This document shows positions 1 to 9,900 of a stretch of DNA of 38,333 nt, piece by piece (the first letter of the stretch is position 1; each line of letters starts with the position of its first letter). The stretch lies in NCBI GenBank assembly GCA_002633005.1, contig NMRA01001153.1, positions 1 through 38,333 of the forward strand. The letters are read 5' to 3'. The DNA comes from Phoronis australis (Eukaryota > Phoronida > Phoronidae). Position numbers and translations under genes: made by a program. The notes under the pieces are model-generated. The model was given only the letters and a program-made list of their open reading frames with translations. It was not told where the DNA came from and did no database searches.

Positions 1-227
1 TGATGAACCGAAACGTTGGATAGATATGTCGTTATTTACTTACGCGCTAATTTAAAGTTCGTGATTCTGTTCTGGCTTAAATCAAATGTGTGCACGATCA
101 CTTCGTTGTTACACGCTATGGTGACGTATTGAAATATCTCTCAATGCCTATTTTTGACAATGCTGGGGCAGCATCGGACTGAGGATCGTTTCTGTCACCT
201 GCTAATGCATCACTGCCGTCGATCTTC
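1..227. other. non-coding, nothing recognised
   Basis: No splice-supported open frame, RNA gene or repeat end is visible here before the MITE that starts at 231. Confidence 0.5.
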
Positions 228-230
228 TTA

Positions 231-726
231 GGGCTGTTCCAGTAAAATCTGTATGGGAGGGGGGAAGGCACCTTTTTTTCGCACCCACCACCCATATTTT
301 TCATTTATTTCTTCAGCCTACCACTCGTAATTTTTATAAGTTTGAAATGCGACCACCCATATTTTTTTGTTCTTGTGGTTGACTGCACAGGCGCTTGAGT
401 TTATCTGTTCCTCCATCACCACTAACGTCATTCATTACTAAGAAAACATATGTTTCTTATATATGGTTATTAACCATCGAGAAATTCGAGCACCTGTGGT
501 TAACTGGTGTTACGGGCATGCCGATGAGGATATCGGAGGGAGTGAAAAAGTCGGAGTATTTGCAAGTTGCTTTTTTGTTTCAGTTTTTGATTCTGTGCGG
601 ATTGTTTATAAAATTTACTAAAATTACCCACCACCAAACATTTATGGCCCAATGAAACAACAACAACCTGTAAATTTTTAATTCAGTGGCCTCCCCCCTC
701 CCACACAGATTTTGGTGGAACAGCCC
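231..726. mobile_element. MITE with TTA target duplication (PIF/Harbinger-like)
   Basis: The two ends are inverted repeats of about 40 bp with a few mismatches: GGGCTGTTCCAGTAAAATCT at the left, and at the right the complement of GGGCTGTTCCACCAAAATCT, each followed inward by a TGGGAGGGGGG tract. TTA stands directly outside both ends (228-230 and 727-729). Three-base TWA duplications with GGG-starting inverted ends are typical of PIF/Harbinger and Tourist-type MITEs. No transposase frame is present; short open frames inside are chance. Confidence 0.75.
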
Positions 727-764
727 TTAGTTAAAGGGACAGGAATCGACTAAAAACTCGTATT

Positions 765-1022
765 CGCAATGTCACACATTGAACATTCTGGTCCTTGGTG
801 GGTGTTTTTTCCGAACAGTTGCGGTGTAGTTCGCTAAAAGTGTAGGGCACCATGCGTTTGCCCATTTTGCATACTTTGAAAGGAGATTTCAATTGTTCCC
901 AAACATTTGAATGTTGTCGAGGGTTGCAGAGCTTTATTTTGTTGCAGAAAACTGAATGGGAAAGTTGCTAGTTCTTAGTATAAATGTATGTTTACAGGCC
1001 AAATCCGGGTTTGGTATCCTTA
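765..1022 (-). repeat. dispersed repeat, copy 1 (inverted relative to 23226-23465)
   Basis: Read on the minus strand, this stretch matches 23226-23465 over most of its length. Shared landmarks in the same order are AAGGATACYAAACCCGG, CAACCCTCGACAAC, CCTTTCAAAGT, CTTTTAGCGAA, GCAACTGT and ACCCACCAA. Divergence is substantial, so these are old copies. No terminal repeats or coding capacity were recognised. Confidence 0.7.
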
Positions 1023-1393
1023 AGGGACAAATTATGTTTTGACTAAAAACTTATTGTGTATTTGAAAAAGGACATCCGTTTTACGAACGAAAAAACATTT
1101 TGGGGTTATTGATGGTCGTGAGAAACTAAAGTATTAGCTTTGACCATAAATGTGTTTTGTTGGTTACATTACAACTCGCCAGATCTCTCCGTTGTCAGCC
1201 AGCCATTCGCTGAAATAGAAACCGGTGTTGCGTTGCGCTCCACCACAAGAGCGTTGGACTGCAACCGCGATTGTCTCAGTTTCGATACCTCGCTGGAGTC
1301 GATCTTGGAAAATTACTTTTGTTGTCGATAATACCGTGACCCACACAAACGCACTTTCAGTTTGACAGCCTGAAATTCAAAGCAATCCCTTTT

Positions 1394-1971
1394 CAGGCCC
1401 GTAGGAAGGAAAAAAAATATTGGGGGTGTGCAAAAACCAATTTGACTTCACCAACCTTCCCCCTTGCTATTGTCACGCGCGAAATCTACTACTTTTTTAA
1501 TGCTTATTACACTTTTTCTATTTTGTGCAATCATTTCGTAACAAAGTTGTACTTAAAATAGTCTTTACAGTGTAATTGCCCAAAATCCCAAATCCGTTTT
1601 TTGTTGGCATTAATCATGGACGCGAGGTTTGACAAAGAGAATTATGAGTTTCTGAGTTATTGACTAAGGCTTCGATTAAAATTCACATCTTACCAGCAGC
1701 TTCTGTTTTTAATTGTCACTCTGATAACATTTTCTTTAAAAAATGAAGTAATATTCTTCATTGCACAGTGAAGCAGACTTGACAGAAAAGGAGTCGTAGT
1801 GCGCAGCGCCACTACCGGTCGCCTGGGATATCGAGGGAGAGCCTATACTTAGCCATAGTTCCGTTACGATTGCGCCGTGTTTCCACTTTGATATTTGAAA
1901 TTGGATCTGAGCCCCGGCGCACGGCCAAGGGAGGGGGGCGGGTCCCATGGGATCCCCTAAATCCGCCTATG
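1394..1971 (+). mobile_element. non-autonomous DNA element, copy A of the 3936-4887 family
   Basis: From about 1480 to the end this matches 4285-4887 over several blocks, including TAAGGCTTCGATTAAAATTC, GTCGTAGTGCGCAGCRCCAC and GAGAGCCTAYACTTAGCCAT, and finishes with the same CCCCTAAATCCGCCTATG terminus. The left end differs: it starts CAGGCCCGTAGGAAG, a word that also occurs (complemented) near 3260-3275 and at 22838-22850. CAG-initial ends are compatible with hAT-type elements, but no clear 8-bp target duplication was found. Confidence 0.6.
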
Positions 1972-2125
1972 TGGGTACAGTCGTTCGGCATATACACGGT
2001 CACCCAAGGGTAGCCTCGACAGGTGTTTTCCACGTATGGGAATTCCTTACAAACAACTCAGTAACCATCTTCAAAAGAGATACTGAAATTCGAATCAGAA
2101 TTTCCCTCGTGAATACTTGGCAGTG

Positions 2126-2381
2126 CATGCACGCACCCGGTGTGGGTCTCGGGGCGGTCCAACGAACCCCCCCCCCCCCCCCCCCCGTTTGGCGAAGTGG
2201 GCAAAAATGTCCTCCTCAGAGGAACAACAAGTCCTAGAAAACGAGACAAAAAGTCCACTAAAAGAGCGCAAACGCACAATTCACAGCTCTGGACGCGGTA
2301 CCCCGTTTTCTCTTCGTTTTTTTGGAGGTAAAATGTCCACATCGTCGAGCCCCCCCATATTGAAGGCTGGGTGCGCGCATG
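2126..2381 (+). mobile_element. 256-bp MITE, 5-bp target duplication CAGTG (copy 1)
   Basis: The ends are inverted repeats (CATGCACGCACCC at the left, GGGTGCGCGCATG at the right), flanked by CAGTG at 2121-2125 and 2382-2386. Inside are long C tracts, the words AAAAAGTCCACTAAAA and GGTACCCCGTTTT, and no coding capacity. A second copy in the opposite orientation lies at 34784-35032 with its own different duplication (CATGA), which fixes the element boundaries. The superfamily is not assigned. Confidence 0.8.
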
Positions 2382-3483
2382 CAGTGTCGGATATACATGT
2401 AAAGAGGGACAAAGGGACATTTCTCCGAACTGCTCCACCGAGAGAGGGTACAGTCTGAAATTAGACACCTTAGTATGAAAAGCTAAACATCATTAAGCTT
2501 GGAAAAGAGTGACAGTTCATTCCACCGTCGTGTGGTCTGATGACGGCGCAAGAAGTGACCTTCTTCAACATTAAAAATGGTTGCACGATTTCACAAAAAA
2601 AAAACAGGAAAATAGACGTAATTGAGTCCAACATTGGGTCCTCTCTCCTTGAGTGTACCCTTAAGAGTTTGTCTATAGAAATATAAAAACAGTGGTCACT
2701 TAAATCTCATCAATGGCCTCCTTCAGACGTGGGGCACCTCTATGCGAAAATATTTATATTTTCATGAAATGTGCAGCAATTGATGATATCTGTCAAGATA
2801 TCACTTCTTCTCAAGTGATATACAATTCCAGAAAAAAGAGACAGTTGTCCCCGTTATCCCTTGCCGGAGAGGCTCTCTGGAAAAATATAGCCTAGGTTTT
2901 GCAGTCGCAAAATTGACTTACTGAATTCGAATATCCAGTAAATTAATACGATTCGCTTTACAAATTGTGTCGATTTTTCCAAATATATGCATGAATAATT
3001 AGGTGAACGTTTCCAAGTGCATTTAGACGATCTGTACTGCAAAAGCGGAGACCCCAACAACATTGTCCTGGCCAAGGTCCTCAAAAGGTAAACCATGCAC
3101 TGATACAGAGTTCTTAAATGTTATCTTGAGTTTTCTCTCATATCTGCACTTAGCATTCTTTCTTTTCTCGACTGCCCCTGCCCCACGCATGTGTCCGGTT
3201 GCCACGGTTTAACCCTGACGCCTGAAAATTTTTGGGGGCCCGCGCCCCACCACCACCCCCCGCTTCCTACGGCCCTGCTTTTGCGCGGATTCAATTATCT
3301 CTTCTAGAAAACCACCGATTCGTGACGTACATGTAGTCAGGTGTCGATCATTTCCTCTGTGATGACGAGAACGATTGGTAAATGTCATTGAAACCTTTCC
3401 ACTTCGTTATGCAAGACTTTGAAGAATATCAACATGTGTAAGAAACAAATATCTCATTTGAATCTTTTTAACATATAACATTT

Positions 3484-3485
<2 letters not shown>

Positions 3486-3522
<37 letters not shown>
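3486..3522. repeat. (AAT)n microsatellite
   Basis: About twelve uninterrupted AAT units, located about 100 bp beyond the stop codon of the kinase on its 3' side. Confidence 0.9.
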
Positions 3523-3626
3523 GAATTACGAGTCCACTTTCTCATTCACTCGGCAACTCAGCAGTGACGGTTCATGACGTCGATCACACTTTCGATACCA
3601 ATCACAGCCGTTAACCGTCTTGAGCT

Positions 3627-3912
3627 TCAAGTGATCATCTTTAAAACTCCTTCGATGTTCTTTATAACTGGCAATATGTTACGTGGCCTGCATTTAACAT
3701 CATCCGATCGACACTGCAGTCCGACAAGCAGGAGGTTATCCATTGCTTCCTTGTAAATGGCGGGAATATCTTCTTCAAGGGCGTCACAAACGCCTAGAAT
3801 GCTTTCCCCAAATGAATAAACATCCGAGCGTACAGATGTTAACTCCCCGTTGTGCACTTCTGGTGCCAGGTGGTCACATCGTACGTTGCTGCCTGATGGA
3901 ATGGCGCCGTAG
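3627..3912 (-). CDS. kinase gene, last exon (subdomains VIII-XI and stop)
   Basis: The acceptor is TTTTTATTCAG at 3913-3914. The first base completes the Cys codon opened by the donor at 10899, giving HATPKKGFCYGAIPSG across a 6,986-bp intron. The exon then reads CDHLAPEV, SDVYSFG and KCRPRN and ends in TGA at 3627. A mobile element begins only 24 bp upstream of the acceptor, so the branch-point region is squeezed or TE-derived. No AATAAA was seen within 200 bp downstream. Confidence 0.85.
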
Positions 3913-6900
3913 CTGAATAAAAAGACATGTCAGTACAGTGGCGGATCTAGGATATCACAAGGGGGGGGCCCAACATCTGTCCGGCTGTAAGCATTTGCGC
4001 AAACCACGATTGTAGATGCGCATAGCACCGAATGGGGGGAGAAACAGAAAAATTTCCTGGGCGGGAGGGGGGCAAACCCCCCTACCTCCTCTAAAAATCA
4101 AGCATTTTCCTTGATTTCTGATGTATTATCCAAGAAAAGAAGGAAAAAAAAACAGGAAAAATCGCGACTTTCACAGGCTCGAACTCAGGACCTGGCTGAA
4201 AGGACGCGCGTGCTTTGCCACTACACCACCACGATTTCACTGACAAAGTTATACTAAGAGACCTACTTGTTTATGGTCCACAGCGTTTGCGCGCGAAACC
4301 TACTTCTTTTTGTTATGCTTATTACACGTTTTATATTTTGTGCAATCAAATTTGTTGTATTTAAAATAGTCTTCAAATGCCCAAAAGACTAAATCCGTTT
4401 TTCGTGTTGGCAATAATGACGGGATTGCTTTGGAAATCGTCTTAAGTTAAGGTTTGACAAAGTTTCTGAGTGATTCACTAAGGCTTCGATTAAAATTCAC
4501 ATCTTACCAGCAGCTTCTGTTTTTTCATCGTCACTCAGGTTCCATTTCTTTAAAAAATGAAGTAAATTTTCTCCATTGCACAGTGGAGCAGACGACGGAA
4601 ACGGAATCGTAGTGCGCAGCACCACTGCCGGTCACCTGGGATATCGCGGGAGAGCCTACACTTAGCCATAGTTCCGTTCCGAATTCGACATTTGAAATTG
4701 GATATGAGCCCCCCCCCCAAACACTAAAACTGCACACATTTAAATCTTTTTTCATCCGTATAATTTTAATTACCGGGGCAAATTAATAAACTTAACGTTT
4801 CCCTACGCTCTTGCTGTTTTATTTTAAGTTTTTGCGCCAGCCAAGGGAGGGGGCCGGGCCCCCTGGCCCCCCCTAAATCCGCCTATGCAGTAGTAAAAAG
4901 CACATTGTTAACAAAATAGCTACTGCGTCAATTACAGTGTATCGTTTACAAGAGGCCCATGTCTTGGCTACATATAGCAACAAAAACATTGTTCTGTCAA
5001 AGCAGATGATCTTTACTTGATTAGACGACCGCCAAAAAACTGACGTGTCGCCTGTTGCTTAGTAAGTTGAGAAATTTCTAATGTGGTTATAGAGACTCAT
5101 AATTTGTTTTTCTTGAACACCAAATTGAGCACACGAAGTAACCAGCCGTGACAAACATGCTTATAGTCTGGTTTTAAGTACTGATGCGAAGTGTCGGTAA
5201 ATTCTCAATCCAGAAATCATCCATTTTAACTCACTAAGACATTTCATAACGGTAGGTAGGTAAATTCAGCAGTTGGGTTCAAAAGTCGGACCCAAGATGT
5301 TTACGCATTCTCAAACTCACCCAGTAGTCATTTCGATTACATCCATTTTTGCTTGTGTATTAATAAGCGCTATGGGGGGGGGGGGGGGGGAAANGATCAC
5401 GCACTTCCCAACCACTGGGTTGGCTTCGGTGATTAAACGTTTTGTCTTATAACCAGTTTGCCGGTTATCAAATACAACGCCGAGGACTTCTCAGAGTCTT
5501 GCTTTGAAGGTCAAGAAATGTTTGGCCATTCCGTTTGGGCACCAACCCAAACCGTTTTAAGTCTAGCCAACCAGCTATTTGGGTGCTCCCATCTGGTTTT
5601 GAGGTACACTATACCCCGGCATCGCGTTTTAAGGTCCGACTACAAATTGAGTTCTACAGTCCGGACAGTGGGTTTTAAACCCATTCCCAGTAAACATGCA
5701 GGTACTGGGCCAATACTGGCCCTGAAATGTCTTCTGTATTGGCCCAATGATGTAGGCCAGTACTGGCCCAATAACATTCTGCACACCTTCCCCATATTGG
5801 CCCCGGTACAACATTGCGGTATCGAGCCAGTAAAGGACCAGTACCACGCCATTACTGGGCCAGTACACCAATTACCGGTTTCGGCCCTGTAAAGGGCCAG
5901 TATTGACAGACTGTGTTGGCCCAGTACAGGGCCATTGATGGGTTCATATTAAGCCAGTACACTAGCTGTGACTTACAAGAAGAAAAGACTCTTGTTCTTT
6001 AATACTTTTATTACTATGAAACTGCTCAGGTAAAATACTTACAAAAAATTATGAATTATATAAATAACAACTAAGAAACTAATAATTTTTAACAAAACTG
6101 TCTTGGTCTTATTAGTGGACTGGCAGCTTCACACAGTCTTCGCCCTTCCTCCCTGTCTCCAGTGTTTCGGAACATGGTGCCTCTTTTACTATAAAGCTTG
6201 CATTAGCATTACTGTGCTCCTTGACCACAATCCCTGAAATAAAACAAACCCTGCTTAGTATCTTAGAGTACAAACTAAAAGACTCCACTATACATTTTCT
6301 AGATAAGTTATCTGTTATGCATAATAAAAATTACCTAAAAACACTGTATACCATTCCAACAAGAAACTTATTTGCAATGTATAATCTGCAGGATATAAAT
6401 GTTTCACCCTTTCTTAACACAAGTATTACAGCTGGTGGTAGGACTTCAGATTCTTGTAATAAATATTTTCATAAACGACTTTTTATTCATTCCCTTTCTT
6501 CCCAAAATGTCTATTGTCTATTTTGTTACCATTTTTAAATTCCTAAAAAATACTTCACAATCTTTCAAAAAGTCTTATGAGCATCAATTGATGGTTTTGC
6601 TCTGTGTTTACACACAATTGACACTGACGTGACCTTTTCAACTTTGTCCCCAAGCCTCAAGATGTCCTTATGGGTTTAGCCATTTGAGGCTTGGTTATAG
6701 GAATTACTTTCTGCACAATGATTAACCGATGCCTTGACGTCATTGAACAAAGGCAGATGGTAATTATTTTCACATTGCAGCCATTCATGCGACAGAAGGC
6801 ATTGTTTTAGTTATTGTCTGAAGTAAAGGTTGTACTTATTTTTCAATTCTTATTTATGAATAGTATTAATGTGTTTTTGAAACAAAATGCACCATTTTTG

Positions 6901-9900
6901 CAATAACTTAGATCTAAATTGCTACAATATATCATTAGTTTTATTTTTATATAATACTGCAGAAAATTTCGAAATTACTTGTGACATTCCGACAATTTCT
7001 GTGAAAATTCTGACACATTTCATTTCCCAATACCAAGCCTCAAATGGCTTAACTGATCAGCACCATCTTGAGGCATGGAGACGAGGCTGAGTATCCCTTC
7101 TATTGAACGATACCGTGCGTGCACAAGGTCAGCAATGTTGTCAAAGAAGTAAACGCAGCAACAAAACGGGGATTGTTTACGTTTCATAAGATAACCAATA
7201 GCCTGCATTGTTTCGGATTTTGATATTTGGGCATTTGGAGTTTCATTGTCAAAAAACTAAAATGAGATAGAACATGTAAACTGGGCACATAAAAATAGAT
7301 GGAGGTTCATAACCATCTTTAAAGCCCCACAGCACAGTTTCGGAGGTCGAATTCAAACGTAAGAAAAGCAACTTTGCATGGGAGAAACCGGCTACAGAAG
7401 CAAATTTTCAAGTTCACTTCATCCCTAGATCAGCTATGTAAACTTTGAACTTAACTAATTTTATGGAGAAAGCCTTAATAAGAGTTACGCAAATAAACAA
7501 AAAATTCAATCAAAGAGGAACCCCCCCGCAATGTTCTCAATTTTTCTATACTAGCAGGTGTTTCATGAAAACTGATGTTCAGGGGCTACTTTCAATTGCT
7601 TAGCTTGAAATATTCTTTGTTATCATACTTTAAAAAGTCAGATAGAGTCATGCTGGCGTGAAACTGGCAAATATAAACCAGACACCTGAGTTTATCTGTT
7701 CCTCGATCACCAATGAGGTCACTCACTGGGCTACATATTAAAACATAAAGGTTGGACTTTAAAAAATGGGTTTGCTCAGTATTTTCTACTCAAATGTACA
7801 TGGAACTAAACGAAATCAACACCAAACAATTTTTTGAATACGTTCTTTCACTTTATCATATTAAAACTGCCTTCAAGAGGTGATTTACAAACAAAAATTT
7901 CAAGCCCATCAAGGTTATTTTTTGACGTTCATGGCAGATCACTGTCATACAATCCGGATTTTTCATAAATAGTGCCGAAGCAATTCCGAAGCTCTTGTTT
8001 TAGTCCGCCCACGAATGCTAGTTGAGTGTCGCTTACATAATTTAATTTTGCTTTGAATGTATTTAAACTCTGGGTTTATAAAATGACCTTGTTTAAAACC
8101 AAAAAATCCCTAACTCAGTATGTTACCACTTAATTACACCAAGTCTGCCAGACACAACTTTTTGAAAAAGACACACTTTTTATCATCAGGGGCACCCAAA
8201 GGGCCCTGGTTCAAATGTGATCAGGAATATCCCTGTTTATGCAACACCAGTCTGAGGGAGGTGCACACAGATTTTACTTGGATTTAGAACAGTTGAAGCT
8301 GGCAGCCTAGGCTTGGCAAAATTTTAGTTTCCAACCTTTATGTTTATTGTTTGGTTAACTTATGGGTCATCGGGGGAAATTCCCCCGCCCCTGTTGTAAA
8401 TCACAGGCATCCTCAACTTCTGATCATCCTCAATAATAGGCCTACCACAAGGCATGACACTCAGAACTAGGAATTCCATGAGTGCTTCACTTCACACAAA
8501 AATCGATCGTCCCAACCTTTTTATATTATAGTGTATTTGGGGCGGTCAGACACAGAGGCCGAGGACGCCTGTGGTTTAACTCAGACGTCCTCAGCTTCTG
8601 ATCGTACCCAATACACTATACATACCGGGTATATACCACACAGTAAGACACTCAGGACTAAAAATTTCATGTGTGCTTTACTGGGTCACTACAGCTGTCC
8701 AAATCAAATGCAAAACTCAATAAATTTACACAAAACAAGGGTTCGGCAAACCATGAGCAATTCAAAGGTGTCCTCATCCTCTGTATATAATACTACAAGG
8801 TATGACACTCGGGACAAGGAATTCCACTTTCCACGGGTGGTTCACACAAAACTGAACAGGGTCAAACCTCTAGCAACTGTTCTTTTTTCTAATACCATTT
8901 AAGGTGTCCTGCTCCAGCGAGTTCGCAAAAAATCTACAGTCAAAGCACAAAAATGTTCCCAAAAAGCCGATGCGTATATATAGAGTTAGGGTGAGCAAAC
9001 CAATATGGCGGAAATTCAGCAAGAGAGAAATTTTGCCATTTTTCATGATATTCACAAGCTCATATCTATTATAATACTGCGTGGTGGAAAATGAAAAGTA
9101 TGCCAGTGAAATATTTAATTTTTCTTCTTTCTAAGTTGCTCCATTTTTAAAACACCACTTTTTCAGCTTAGCTTCAGGGGCAAAAAAGTCCTCTCACAAG
9201 TTGAAAAAAACTCTAAGTCGATGGTGAATTTTTCAATTTTTGTTTTCTTGCTCGTGCGAAATATAATAGTTTGTGGTTTGGTGCCGATGGCATCTTCTTA
9301 ACCTACTTGTAAAAGACTCTCTTTCTTGTTTTAGGAACACACTAAGCTATGATTTCCTACATATTATAGTTGTCTAAACTTGACATTTTCTGTTGCCTGA
9401 AATTTCAGGGTGCCGTTTGCTAAAAAAGGCCATTCTTGAGGCTCTAAAGTTTAAATAACTGGAGAACTGCCCAACCGATTTGTGAATTTCAAAAAGTTTG
9501 ATACCTGGCATGTCTAAACCTCTCATTTAACACTCATTTCAAGTGTTTGTGATGAAATTTATATTTTGGTTTGCTCACCCTACAATGTAGTGTAGGGGAC
9601 GATCAGAAGCTGAACCTGGCTGTGGCTGGAGCAGGACACCGTAAATGCTACCAGGAGAAAGATATATTGCTCGTGGTTTGTTGGACTCCTGTTTTGTGTA
9701 TATTTATTGAGTTTTGTGTTTGATATGGGCAAATCCCGAGTGTCATATCTTGTAGTACATTGTAATTTGTATGCCTAGTTTGTATTGGCGACGACCAGAA
9801 GCTGAGAACGTCTGTGGAATAAATCATGTTTTGTATACTCTTACAGACACTGGCATGGCATGCAAAGTGTACAAATATTAAACTTACCAGAAATCTGAAG

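Noticed and set aside
2058-2468. 136-codon minus-strand frame and companion plus-strand frames with glycine or proline runs
   Set aside because: They lie across the 2126-2381 MITE, and the runs come from its C/G homopolymer; the same peptides recur in the copy at 34784-35032.
4161-4235. Functional tRNA gene
   Set aside because: The T stem does not pair and the acceptor spacing is off; only the Pol III box words and partial stems survive.
5458-5892. 144-codon plus-strand frame
   Set aside because: It crosses the palindromic ACTGGCCCAGT array; both strands are open there because of the repeat composition.
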